A stretch of 64,000 bases of DNA from NZQO01 sp964639255 (GCA_964639255.1 CAZXDP010000008.1:5966-69965); one strand, 5' to 3'; numbered from the stretch's first letter, positions 1-7,687 are shown. Numbers and translations are program-made. Notes: generated by a model from the sequence alone, not told the origin.

Positions 1-999
1 TAGGTTGTAGAGATATCGCATTCGTGACACTTCACTAGTTTTTATTTGAAATTCGGCCTTAGGGCGATTGTTGTATTTTTCGGCCAAGCGGTTGTACTCC
101 TCTACCTGCGCTTTGTTTAGCATTGTTTCAGCTTCCTGGGCAACAATTTTAGTGGAGCTAAAGGCAAGGATTAACGATGCGAATAGGCCAATCAAGATGA
201 AAGCCCGAAACCATTGTGTTCCTGTAGTTGTCTGTGTTTTCATAATGGTAAATCGTTTTTTAAGGGATGAATAGCGAATGGAATGGGCCAGTAAGGGCGT
301 GCTGCTCGGTGCGGAAAGCCGTAGCAAAAGCTCTTGATATTTGGCAGTGGGGGTGCCTTGGCGCAATACGGCCCTGTCTGCCAGAAACTCATGGTTTAGC
401 TTCATGCTCCGTTTTATGAAGAACAACAGCGGATTGAACCAAAAAAATAGATGCACGAGCTCTATAGCCAGCAAATCCCAGCTATGTCCCTGTCTTACGT
501 GCGTTGCCTCGTGCAGTAGAACTTCCTTCGGTATGGATTGTGACTCGAAATCGCTTTTGTTCAGAAAAATAGAATTTAAAAAAGTGTGTGGCACCGTACA
601 TTCGTCCAGCAGTACGTAATGCAGCCCATCGAGGCGTACTTGGATATTCGACCGAATTTTACTTCGGAAATAAAAAAGGCTTTTAGCAAAACGATATGCG
701 AAGTAGGCAGTGCCTATTCCATAAAGTGTCCAAAGTATCCAACCAACATAATTTGTGGAGGCGTTGTGGGTATTGTGTGCCACTACAGGGGCAGTAGGTT
801 CGGTTTGGGGAAGGAGGGTGGCCGGGGCCACCTCGATATACTCTGTAAAGGTGATGAGCGGAATGGCGAAAGCCGCGGGCAACATCCCCAAGAGAAAGAT
901 ACGCTTGCAGATGTGCAGGCTGGTATTTTCCAGAAACAGCTTGTAGAAAGCGAAGAGAATGCAAAGGCACGCTGCCCATTTGAGCAAGTACAGTTCCAT
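1..999 (-). CDS. M56 family metallopeptidase, BlaR1/MecR1-like sensor (partial)
   Basis: Membrane antirepressor of the BlaR1/MecR1 type. On a signal it is expected to trigger cleavage of the partner BlaI repressor. The reading frame starts at the ATG at 999-997, one base after the stop of the blaI-like gene. It runs off the left edge, so the C-terminus is missing. Visible features are N-terminal hydrophobic segments (starting MELYLLKWAACLCILF), the zinc motif HEATH within VLLHEATHVRQGH, a following hydrophobic stretch (LFFWFNPLLFF) and the downstream NHEFLADRAV segment typical of M56. A further TM segment follows near LIGLFASLILAFSS. Many Bacteroidota carry such pairs with no beta-lactamase nearby, so the signal is unknown. 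Family call is firm; role is inferred. Confidence 0.9.
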   Translation of the reverse strand, partial: MELYLLKWAACLCILFAFYKLFLENTSLHICKRIFLLGMLPAAFAIPLITFTEYIEVAPATLLPQTEPTAPVVAHNTHNASTNYVGWILWTLYGIGTAYFAYRFAKSLFYFRSKIRSNIQVRLDGLHYVLLDECTVPHTFLNSIFLNKSDFESQSIPKEVLLHEATHVRQGHSWDLLAIELVHLFFWFNPLLFFIKRSMKLNHEFLADRAVLRQGTPTAKYQELLLRLSAPSSTPLLAHSIRYSSLKKRFTIMKTQTTTGTQWFRAFILIGLFASLILAFSSTKIVAQEAETMLNKAQVEEYNRLAEKYNNRPKAEFQIKTSEVSRMRYLYNL

Positions 1000-1000
1000 G

Positions 1001-1366
1001 TTATTTTTGTTTTAGCTGTTCGTCTATCAATTTGCGCAGCGCCTGCAGCTCGCTTTTGCTAAGGTTGGATTCTTCGGTGAAGAATGAGGCAAATTGCGAT
1101 GGACTGTTATTAAAAAATTGCTTTATCATACCGTTCACCTGTTTACTGAAATAGTCTCTCTTCGTTACCAACGGAAAATAGCGCCGTGCGCGCCCCAGTT
1201 GCTCGTAGCCCACAAATTTTTTGTCCTGCATACGCTTGAGCAAGGTGGCCACGGTAGTAGTTGCAGGTTTGGGATCGGGATAGTCTTCTACTAAATCTTT
1301 CATATAAGCCCGCTTCTGCTTCCACAGCAGTTGCATCAATTGTTCTTCGGCATTGGTAAGTTGCAT
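1001..1366 (-). CDS. BlaI/MecI/CopY family transcriptional repressor
   Basis: Winged-helix repressor of 121 aa, the usual length of the family. It begins MQLTNAEEQLMQLLW, a typical BlaI N-terminus. The recognition region includes PATTTVATLLKRMQDK, and a C-terminal dimerisation part follows. It is translated one base ahead of the M56 gene, so the two form an operon, as in blaI-blaR1 pairs. Two TACAnnTGTA-type palindromes lie just upstream (1389-1430). This fits autorepression relieved when the M56 partner cleaves the repressor. Confidence 0.95.
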   Translation of the reverse strand: MQLTNAEEQLMQLLWKQKRAYMKDLVEDYPDPKPATTTVATLLKRMQDKKFVGYEQLGRARRYFPLVTKRDYFSKQVNGMIKQFFNNSPSQFASFFTEESNLSKSELQALRKLIDEQLKQK

Positions 1367-1388
1367 AATCGTGAAATTGCAATGTAAC

Positions 1389-1430
1389 TCTACAAATGTA
1401 GAATAAATAATTCCATTCTACAAGTGTAGA
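1389..1430 (-). promoter_or_regulatory. Paired BlaI-type operators
   Basis: Two near-identical palindromes, TCTACAAATGTAGA (1389-1402) and TCTACAAGTGTAGA (1417-1430), lie 28 bp apart centre to centre directly upstream of the blaI-like start. The inner TACAnnTGTA matches the known BlaI/MecI half-site pattern. They probably mediate autoregulation. Confidence 0.85.
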
Positions 1431-1451
1431 GTCTAAATATTTCCAATATCC

Positions 1452-1490
1452 AAAAAAAAACCTAACAGGTTTAGAAAACCTGTTAGGTTT
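1452..1490 (-). terminator. Rho-independent terminator of the dipeptidase gene
   Basis: A long perfect hairpin (AAACCTAACAGGTTT at 1458-1472 pairing with the complement ending at 1490, loop of about 2 nt) is followed on the minus strand by a run of T (the A-run at 1452-1460). It lies just past the stop of the M20 peptidase gene. Confidence 0.9.
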
Positions 1491-1511
1491 GTATGTAGTT
1501 TTTAAAACCGT

Positions 1512-2900
1512 TTATTTACTCATTTCTGTAAAGAAATGGTAAAACTGAGGGATGGTCTCAATTCCCTTTAGGTAATTCCAAATTCCAAAATGCTCGTTGG
1601 GCGAATGGATGGCATCGCTATCCAGCCCGAACCCCATCAAAATAGTTTTGCTTTCCAGTTCTTTTTCAAACAGGGAAACAATGGGAATGCTGCCGCCACT
1701 TCGCTGTGGGATGGGCGTTTTGCCGAACGTTGCCTCATAGGCTTTCTCGGCCGCGCGATACTCCACGCTATCGATGGGGGTAACGTAGGCCTGTCCGCCG
1801 TGATGTGGTTTAACCGTCACCTTCACGCCCTTAGGGGCAATGCTTTCAAAATGGTTCTTGAAAAGCACGGTGATTTTTTTCCAATCTTGGTTGGGCACCA
1901 AGCGCATGCTAATCTTAGCATAGGCCTTACTGGCGATTACCGTTTTGGCGCCTTCACCAATATAGCCCCCCCATATTCCGTTTACGTCCAGCGTTGGGCG
2001 GATAGAATTGCGCTCGTTTGTTGTGTAGCCTTTTTCACCATATACATCTTCAATGTCGAGAGCCTTTGTATAGGCATCTTTGCTAAAAGGCGCTTCGGCC
2101 ATTTTTTCCCTTTCTTCTGCAGACAATTCCTCCACATCATCATAAAACCCGGGAATGATAATGTGTTTGTTCTCGTCGTGCAGTGAAGCGATCATCTTGG
2201 CCAAAACATTGATAGGGTTTGCAACCGCACCACCGTACAAACCACTGTGCAGGTCTCGGTTGGGACCGGTCACTTCCACTTCTACATAGCTAAGACCGCG
2301 CAGGCCGGTGGTAATGGAAGGCACATCTTTGGAAATCATACCCGTATCGCTGATGAGGATCACATCGTTGGCCAGTTTTTCCCGGTTTCGGGTAACGAAC
2401 CACTCCAAACTCGCACTGCCCACTTCTTCCTCGCCTTCAATCATAAATTTTACGTTGCAGGGCAGTTGGTCGGTCTGGGTCATATATTCCAGCGCCTTTA
2501 CATGCATGTACATCTGTCCCTTATCGTCACAAGCGCCGCGGGCAAAAATGGCACCTTCTGGGTGCAGTTCGGTTTTCTGGATTACAGGATCGAAGGGCGG
2601 ACTGTTCCAAAGGTCCAATGGATCTGGCGGTTGCACGTCGTAATGGCCATACACTAAAACGGTTGGAAGCTTTTTGTCGATTATCTTTTCGCCAAAAACA
2701 ATGGGATAGCCTGGGGTTTCGCATATTTCGACGGTTTGGCAGCCCGCCGCCACCAGTTGTTCCTTGATTGCTTCCGCCGTTCGAATCACATCCTTTTTGT
2801 AGGTAGAATCGGCACTAATGCTGGGAATTTTCAACAGTTCGATGAGCTCGTCGATAAACCGTTGTTTGTTTTTTTCAATATAATGTCTTGCGCTTTTCAT
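1512..2900 (-). CDS. M20 family dipeptidase / metallopeptidase
   Basis: Cytosolic di-zinc peptidase of 462 aa, full length for the M20A dipeptidase group (carnosinase/CNDP-like). Metal-site motifs are visible: GHYDVQP, GACDDKG with the bridging Asp, and the catalytic EGEEEVGS. The lid/dimerisation domain contains the DLHSGLYGG segment, and the C-terminal metal ligand region includes SDAIHSPNEHF. It probably hydrolyses dipeptides with broad specificity. It is a single-gene unit with its own terminator and belongs to the chromosomal flank, not the mobile element. Confidence 0.95.
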   Translation of the reverse strand: MKSARHYIEKNKQRFIDELIELLKIPSISADSTYKKDVIRTAEAIKEQLVAAGCQTVEICETPGYPIVFGEKIIDKKLPTVLVYGHYDVQPPDPLDLWNSPPFDPVIQKTELHPEGAIFARGACDDKGQMYMHVKALEYMTQTDQLPCNVKFMIEGEEEVGSASLEWFVTRNREKLANDVILISDTGMISKDVPSITTGLRGLSYVEVEVTGPNRDLHSGLYGGAVANPINVLAKMIASLHDENKHIIIPGFYDDVEELSAEEREKMAEAPFSKDAYTKALDIEDVYGEKGYTTNERNSIRPTLDVNGIWGGYIGEGAKTVIASKAYAKISMRLVPNQDWKKITVLFKNHFESIAPKGVKVTVKPHHGGQAYVTPIDSVEYRAAEKAYEATFGKTPIPQRSGGSIPIVSLFEKELESKTILMGFGLDSDAIHSPNEHFGIWNYLKGIETIPQFYHFFTEMSK

Positions 2901-2961
2901 AGAGTTATTTTCTGAAGAAGGCTAAAGGTACAAAAACGTAGATTTTCATTGAAAAATTAGT

Positions 2962-2990
2962 TTGTAAAATTAAAATCTTGTTTATCTTTG
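2962..2990 (+). promoter_or_regulatory. tRNA-Leu promoter (Bacteroidota type)
   Basis: TTG at 2962-2964, 18 bp spacer, then TATCTTTG at 2983-2990. This matches the TTG...TAnnTTTG consensus of Bacteroidota. It sits 10 bp before the tRNA-Leu 5' half at 3001. After insertion of the element this chromosomal promoter is the only one seen ahead of the intact tRNA-Leu at 3075. Confidence 0.8.
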
Positions 2991-3000
2991 CCGTCCCTAA

Positions 3001-3040
3001 GCGGATGTGGTGGAACTGGTAGACACGCTAGACTTAGGAT
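3001..3040 (+). pseudogene. 5' half of the split tRNA-Leu(UAG) (attL side)
   Basis: GCGGATG acceptor strand, D-arm and the 5' side of the anticodon stem (CTAGA) with loop CTTAGGA. The sequence then departs into ttatcc instead of the expected TCTAG. The missing 3' half is at 63946-63998: its acceptor strand CATCCGC and stem TCTAG pair perfectly with this half. Joining 3001-3040 to 63957-63998 rebuilds an 82-nt tRNA-Leu(UAG). Confidence 0.92.
3030..3040 (+). other. attL core of the integrated element
   Basis: AGACTTAGGAT, identical to 63946-63956 at the right end. Strand exchange in the anticodon loop of tRNA-Leu(UAG) explains the split gene. The intact tRNA carries a third copy at 3104-3114. 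Confidence 0.85.
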
Positions 3041-3074
3041 TTATCCAAATAAAAAGTGTTAATTTGCACTTTAT

Positions 3075-3156
3075 GCGGGTGTGGTGGAATTGGTAGACAC
3101 GTCAGACTTAGGATCTGATGCCGCAAGGTGTGGGGGTTCGAGTCCCTTCACCCGCA
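3075..3156 (+). tRNA. tRNA-Leu (UAG), intact, inside the element's left end
   Basis: An 82-nt cloverleaf: acceptor GCGGGTG/CACCCGC with discriminator A, anticodon arm TCAGA-CTTAGGA-TCTGA (anticodon TAG), a long variable arm (TGCCGCAAGGTGT) typical of class II leucine tRNA, and T-loop GGTTCGAGTCC. No CCA is encoded. It differs from the split gene at several paired positions with compensating changes, so it is a separate functional gene. It appears to replace the disrupted host copy. Confidence 0.97.
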
Positions 3157-3160
3157 CTAA

Positions 3161-3188
3161 AAGCCGAAGAGAAATCTTCGGCTTTTTT
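3161..3188 (+). terminator. Terminator of tRNA-Leu
   Basis: Perfect 10-bp stem AAGCCGAAGA / TCTTCGGCTT with GAAA loop, followed by a T-run. It lies 4 bp after the tRNA. Confidence 0.92.
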
Positions 3189-3216
3189 ATTTCAAAAACA
3201 CACTGAAAAAAGACAC

Positions 3217-3297
3217 GGGTACAACATAGGTACAACATTTGACCTATTTTCAAGATAAACTTTGATTTAGTGTCATATACTTCCATTTGATATTAAC
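3217..3297 (+). repeat. Left-end integrase arm-site candidates
   Basis: Two tandem GGTACAACA units form a 21-bp block at 3217-3237, and TTGATATTAAC follows at 3287-3297. The same 21-bp block recurs at 63823-63843 and the same 11-mer at 63848-63858, next to the integrase gene, in the same orientation. Shared repeats near both ends suggest arm-type binding sites for the integrase or excisionase. The remainder of 3190-3539 holds no gene, only the duplicated region that starts at 3385. Confidence 0.6.
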
Positions 3298-3384
3298 CAC
3301 TATGTCAATCAATATAAATTCATAGAATTTAGGTTTTCTCGACTCTTGTTCTTCGATTGGGAGTTTATTATCATACAATATCCC

Positions 3385-3555
3385 CGCAAGTTAAACTCGT
3401 AAAATACTTCCATCAAAAGACTACGGCATAAAGCCATCGCTTATGCCCCTACTTATTTATTCCGTTTCCTTTTGAGACAAGATTTTATCTTCCGTTTGGT
3501 TCACTGCTCAAATATTGTTTAATCTAAAATTTGAGTATTATGACAACAAAAGCGA
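3385..3555 (+). repeat. Duplicated upstream region, copy 1
   Basis: About 171 bp that recurs at 5426-5596 with no net length change. It runs from CGCAA to the first codons ATGACAACAAAAGCGA of the downstream gene. Highly similar blocks include ACTCGTAAAATAC, the CATCAAAAGACTACGGCATA stretch and CTCAAATATTGTTTAA. It probably carries a shared promoter and leader for parB and the 50-aa gene. Confidence 0.85.
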
Positions 3556-5327
3556 GTACCACAAGAAAGCGCAGAAGTACAACGGCTACTGCGAAGAAAG
3601 AAGTGAACAGAAAAAAAGTTCCACTACTTCAAATCGAGAACATTCCCATCGGTAAAATCAAGCCTGACCCTAAGCAACCAAGAAAGACCTTTGATGAAAA
3701 GCAGCTACAACAGCTTTCGGATAGCATTAAGATATTTGGTGTATTGCAACCAATAACGGTTCGCAAATCTGGAAAGAACTTTATCATTGTTATGGGCGAA
3801 AGACGATTTCGCGCAAGCAAAATAGCGAATAAGAAAACAATTCCCAGTATCGTAAGAACTTATGAAAACAACGAAGTACTGGAAGTTCAAATTATCGAAA
3901 ACCTACAACGAAAGGACGTAGAGCCTACCGAAGAAGCCGAAGCAATAGCTTATCTGAGCGACAAGTATGCGCCCTCTGAAATCGCTGAACGCTTGGGTAG
4001 AACGGACAACTTCATTCGACAACGCTTAAAGCTGGCTGGATTGATTGACGGTTTCAAGTATTATGTTCGTAGCGGTGAAATGACCATTTCGTTGGGTGTT
4101 GGTGTAGCACTTTTTGAACCAGAGGAACAACAAATGATGTTGGAAACGATGGGCGAGGATTACAATTCACATCAAATCAACAGGATGATTAAAGACCAGA
4201 CTTATGATTTGGAAAAGGCTTCCTTTGATGTTGAAGACAAGGAATTAGTGGCTAAAGCGGGTTCTTGTGTAGAATGTCCATTCAATGCTGCGAATCAAGG
4301 CAATCTTTTCGGCGAAGGCAAAATGGTCTGTACAAAGTCAGCCTGTTTTGAGACGAAAAAGACAAAATCGTTCTTGAACCTGATTGAAAAATCGAAGAAA
4401 GAAAACATACTGCTCATACCTGAAATACGACAGTACTGGGCGGATGAAGAAAAAAATCAGCTTGTTATTTCACAATTGGAAAATAATGGGTTAAAAGTCT
4501 ATCTGCTGGATGATATTGAAATCATTGAGACACCCATCAAACCAACAATGGATGCCATTAAGATTGAATATCAGCACTATGATTATTCTGAAGATGAACT
4601 GAAAGCAGAGCTCGACGAGGCTATCCACCAATATGAGGAAGACTTGAAAACGTACAATTCAGCAGAAAAGAATGGTTTTGTAAATAGTATCGTCTTCCAT
4701 CCTGAAACCTATCAAAATAAGAATGTCTTCATAAAAGTGATTGAGAAATCAAAAAGTGATTCTTCTGAATATTCAGCACCATTGGCCAACAGGAAAATGG
4801 CAGATTGTACACCGGAAGAACAAATCATCAAAATCAATGAACGTGAAATCCGCAAGCAACAGATTGAGAACAACAAGCAGTTTGAAGAAGTGGTGCAGAT
4901 GATTCGTGAGTCGGATTATATCGATACTAAAAAAACACTTTCGGTGGATGAAATGGTCGCATTTTCCATTTCGCTGTTTGAGAACAATGTAGATTACACA
5001 GCACAGCAAAAGTATTTTTCAAAACTCTTAGGTGATACATCGAAAATGTCCAAGGTTGAAATAGTCGAGCATTTCAAGAAGAATTTCAAAAAGGAAATCT
5101 TTCACAAGTTGATTCGGTATATGCTCACGAAGCAAGTACATTTTGGCGAAAACAACCACAAGAATAACTTGACGAATATTTCATTTTACAATACGATGCA
5201 GGTATATTATAAATCCAAGATTGCTGAAATTGAAAAAGTATATTCCGAGAAAAGGGACAAGCGTGAAGCACGTTTGAAAGAGCGCATCACGGTTCTTGAA
5301 AAGAAAATTCAGGAACTTAAAGAGTAG
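3540..5327 (+). CDS. ParB/Spo0J-family partition protein
   Basis: A 595-aa ParB-like protein. The N-terminal ParB nuclease-like domain (IKPDPKQPRKTFDE, then GERRFRASK and IENLQRKDVEP) is followed by a helix-turn-helix region (APSEIAERLGRTDNFIRQRLKL). A four-cysteine cluster (CVECPF and C-T-K-S-A-C) follows and may bind metal. The long C-terminal part is charged and partly coiled-coil, ending in repeated Glu/Lys helices. I chose ATG 3540 over the upstream TTG at 3531 because the duplicated leader at 5426-5596 aligns to the same ATG. ParB-like proteins of this size are usual in Bacteroidota ICEs; the role may be stability or regulation. No ParA is present. Confidence 0.9.
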   Translation: MTTKASTTRKRRSTTATAKKEVNRKKVPLLQIENIPIGKIKPDPKQPRKTFDEKQLQQLSDSIKIFGVLQPITVRKSGKNFIIVMGERRFRASKIANKKTIPSIVRTYENNEVLEVQIIENLQRKDVEPTEEAEAIAYLSDKYAPSEIAERLGRTDNFIRQRLKLAGLIDGFKYYVRSGEMTISLGVGVALFEPEEQQMMLETMGEDYNSHQINRMIKDQTYDLEKASFDVEDKELVAKAGSCVECPFNAANQGNLFGEGKMVCTKSACFETKKTKSFLNLIEKSKKENILLIPEIRQYWADEEKNQLVISQLENNGLKVYLLDDIEIIETPIKPTMDAIKIEYQHYDYSEDELKAELDEAIHQYEEDLKTYNSAEKNGFVNSIVFHPETYQNKNVFIKVIEKSKSDSSEYSAPLANRKMADCTPEEQIIKINEREIRKQQIENNKQFEEVVQMIRESDYIDTKKTLSVDEMVAFSISLFENNVDYTAQQKYFSKLLGDTSKMSKVEIVEHFKKNFKKEIFHKLIRYMLTKQVHFGENNHKNNLTNISFYNTMQVYYKSKIAEIEKVYSEKRDKREARLKERITVLEKKIQELKE

Positions 5328-5343
5328 CTTTTGTTGTTTTGAA

Positions 5344-5376
5344 GAAGGGTCGGCATTCGTGTCGGCCCTTTTTCTT
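5344..5376 (+). terminator. Terminator after parB
   Basis: Hairpin AAGGGTCGGC / GTCGGCCCTT with loop ATTCGT, followed by TTTTTC. It lies about 18 bp after the parB stop. Confidence 0.8.
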
Positions 5377-5425
5377 TTTATGATAGTGCTATTTGGGTTT
5401 TAAAAAAAGTATCAATCAATACCAG

Positions 5426-5596
5426 CGCAAAGATAAACTCGTAAAATACACCCATCAAAAGACTACGGCATAAAGCCATTGCGCACATTCCTCTCTCATT
5501 TATTCCGTTTCCTTTTGAGCTGTGATTTTAGCTTCCGTTTGGGTGATGCTCAAATATTGTTTAACTAAAATTTCAGCATTATGACAACAAAAGCGA
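5426..5596 (+). repeat. Duplicated upstream region, copy 2
   Basis: Second copy of the block at 3385-3555, offset by exactly 2041 bp. It ends in the same ATGACAACAAAAGCGA start that opens the 50-aa gene. Confidence 0.85.
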
Positions 5597-5733
5597 AGAT
5601 TTCGGTCAAGGAAGCCGAGGCACATTATCAATCCAGCAAGGAAAATTACACCATTGAAAGTGCAGAAAGTCATTTGGCCTATTATCGGGACAAGTACCCA
5701 GAGCACTACACTGTTTTGTCTCAAAATGTTTAA
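5581..5733 (+). CDS. Small protein, 50 aa, shares parB leader
   Basis: The frame starts at the ATG that ends the duplicated leader (first residues MTTKAKISVKEAEAHYQ). It is rich in Glu, Tyr and Ser and stops at 5731-5733, 17 bp before the DUF932 gene. The first five residues are the same as those of ParB. A conserved leader and start, an intact frame and tight spacing to the next gene support a real gene. I do not recognise the family. It is probably co-transcribed with the DUF932 gene. Confidence 0.65.
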   Translation: MTTKAKISVKEAEAHYQSSKENYTIESAESHLAYYRDKYPEHYTVLSQNV

Positions 5734-5750
5734 CCCAAAATTCAAAAGCT

Positions 5751-6587
5751 ATGTATTTACAAAATTTGCAACAAGATGATATTTTCGTTTCTAATGAAAT
5801 GAAATCCTTAAAAAGTCTGACCCAGATAGAATCACGTCGTGGGCTTGAAAACGCCATCATCTCAAATGGTAAAATCGTCAACGTCGTATCGAAAAGCTAC
5901 GGACACATCCCAAACCAACTGTTCTTCAAGAAAGCAGAAGAAATGTTGATTGATGCTGGTCTCAACTACCATAAACGCACCATCAACAAAAATGACAGGT
6001 CGTTTATCACCGATTTTATCATTGATGATAAAAGCCAATTCACCGTCAAGAATGACAAAGATTTGATATTGCCGATGCTTCGGTTCAAGAATTCGTATGA
6101 TGGAAGCGAGAAGACCTCTGGCCACTTTGGATTTTACCGAAAGGTTTGTGCAAATGGCCTTCACGTTTCACAGGCTGAAATCGAGTTTTCGATTAAGCAC
6201 AGCAAGAACAATACAGACCTTATAATGCCAAGGTTGAACAACTTGTTCGATAAATTTCTGGACAATGAGTTCTACACCATCACTAAGAAATTCGACAAGA
6301 TGAAGGACTTTAAAATCATCGATACGAAAGAATTCGTAAAAGCCATTCTTGATAGAACGAAGCTGTTTCGCTTTGAATGTAGCGACAAGAACAGCGACCC
6401 ATCAAAAAAGTCTCGTGAGGTTTTAGAAATCCTCGATTACGAAGCCCTATTGCTCAATGAGGAACCGAATCTTTGGTTGGGTTACAACGCTTTCAATTCA
6501 GTCTTACACAATGTGCTGAAAAAGAGTTTTGGCCAACAAGAAAGATTGGATAAAAAGTTGTTCGATGAAGTGTATGCTCTGGCATAG
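5751..6587 (+). CDS. DUF932 domain-containing protein
   Basis: A 278-aa protein of the DUF932 phage/plasmid-like group. Typical features are the central segment LPMLRFKNSYDGSEK followed by GFYRKVCANGLHVS, and a C-terminal part with LWLGYNAFNSVLHNVLKKSF. No catalytic residues are known. Family members are common next to ssb and parB on conjugative elements, and here the gene lies in the same presumed leading region. The biochemical role is unknown. Confidence 0.85.
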   Translation: MYLQNLQQDDIFVSNEMKSLKSLTQIESRRGLENAIISNGKIVNVVSKSYGHIPNQLFFKKAEEMLIDAGLNYHKRTINKNDRSFITDFIIDDKSQFTVKNDKDLILPMLRFKNSYDGSEKTSGHFGFYRKVCANGLHVSQAEIEFSIKHSKNNTDLIMPRLNNLFDKFLDNEFYTITKKFDKMKDFKIIDTKEFVKAILDRTKLFRFECSDKNSDPSKKSREVLEILDYEALLLNEEPNLWLGYNAFNSVLHNVLKKSFGQQERLDKKLFDEVYALA

Positions 6588-7321
6588 CTTTAAAAGGTTT
6601 ATCCAGTACCTTAAACTGGATTTTCGACTATTACAAATCCCTACCATTAATACCGCTCAGCACTTTCCCACTTCATTCCGTTGCACTTCATTCCGGGAAA
6701 AGAGCTTCACTACAAATATCTTGGACACAATCCCCAATTTCAGCTTTCCATTTCGCTAACCCTTCCCGCTTAGGCTGGGAAGGAACACTTCATTCCAGAG
6801 CGGAAATTGTGAATTAAGTCCGCCTTACCAAATCGGAAGGACAGCACCTTGGTTTTCTTAACAGAATTTACGGCAAGAACTTCTTGAGCCCTTGCTCGAA
6901 AATTCTTAAAAACCGATGCACTGTCCCACACATTTTAAGGGGTTTATAATGGATGAAGCCTTGAATGTTTTTCGGGGCATCGAAAAACAGGCAGTGCATA
7001 ACCAATTCTACATTAAACCCAATCGCTCGCCTCGCTTAACTTCCCGTACGCTCAACTCACGACCGGCTTTAAAAGAATTGTTAATGCCCTTATGGAACTT
7101 GTCAAGACCGTGGCAAGTTTCAGTGAAAAATAAGGTATCTACTTCCTTGAAAATGCGAGCATTTTACTACGTCGCAGACACACCTGATTTATTCACTGAA
7201 AGTCTTGACAAAACCCACGTCACCCATTGTGCTACGCACGAAAGAAATCAAACAAACACCCCTTAAAATTTCATCACAACTGAATTAAACAGGGGAATTA
7301 TTAATCTTTAAATTTTTAGTT
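6588..7321. other. Structured non-coding region upstream of ssb
   Basis: No convincing gene in 734 bp. It contains CACTTCATTCC three times (6669, 6684, 6786) and a hairpin CCTTCCC/GGGAAGG (6761-6783). It also contains a large nested inverted repeat at 7099-7211. In that repeat TTGTCAAGAC (7099) pairs with GTCTTGACAA (7202), TTTCAGTGAA (7118) pairs with TTCACTGAAA (7192), and the inner hairpin is AAAATGC-ga-GCATTTT (7150-7165). Such folding just before ssb resembles single-strand promoters or priming sites of conjugative leading regions; that role is inference. Confidence 0.6.
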
Positions 7322-7678
7322 ATGAGTACTTTAAGAAATCACGTACAACTGATTGGAAACGTTGGTCAAGAGCCAACCATCACGAACCTTGAAAGCGGAA
7401 GCAAAGTAGCCCGTTTTTCACTTGCCACAAATGAATACTATAAGAACAAAAAAGGCGAGAAAGAGCAAAACACCGAATGGCATACCGTGGTTGCTTGGGG
7501 CAAGACCGCTGAAGTTGTCGAGAACTATGTCGTAAAAGGTAAAGAGATAGGCGTAAGCGGAAAACTGAAATCCCGAAGCTATGAGGACAAAGATGGTATC
7601 AAAAGATACGTAACCGAAATCGAAGCCAACGAAATCCTGTTGTTGGGTACAAAAAACGGTAACGGTTCTAACGAATAG
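7322..7678 (+). CDS. ssb: Single-stranded DNA-binding protein
   Basis: A 118-aa OB-fold SSB. It starts MSTLRNHVQLIGNVGQEP, then ARFSLATNEYY, the WHTVVAWGKTAEVVENYV core and a VTEIEANEILLLG strand. It is short: the acidic C-terminal tail of housekeeping SSB (DDDIPF-like) is absent, as in many plasmid and ICE versions. It would coat the transferred strand on entry. It has its own terminator and lies in the probable leading region behind the structured non-coding DNA. Confidence 0.95.
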   Translation: MSTLRNHVQLIGNVGQEPTITNLESGSKVARFSLATNEYYKNKKGEKEQNTEWHTVVAWGKTAEVVENYVVKGKEIGVSGKLKSRSYEDKDGIKRYVTEIEANEILLLGTKNGNGSNE

Positions 7679-7687
7679 ACTTAAAAA

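Noticed and set aside
1590..2186. 198-aa frame opposite the dipeptidase
   Set aside because: Antisense shadow of the M20 peptidase, which has complete catalytic motifs.
3075..3156. Intact tRNA-Leu as the attL-rebuilt gene with the left boundary at 3104
   Set aside because: Its 3' half pairs only with its own 5' half and the right-end fragment pairs with 3001-3040, so the element boundary is better placed at 3030-3040.
3071..3286. 71-aa frame on the minus strand across the tRNA
   Set aside because: It lies over tRNA-Leu and its terminator, so it is an artefact.
6916..7266. 116-aa open frame upstream of ssb
   Set aside because: It runs across the nested inverted repeat at 7099-7211, has an unusual composition and no family pattern. 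The inverted repeats better explain the sequence.
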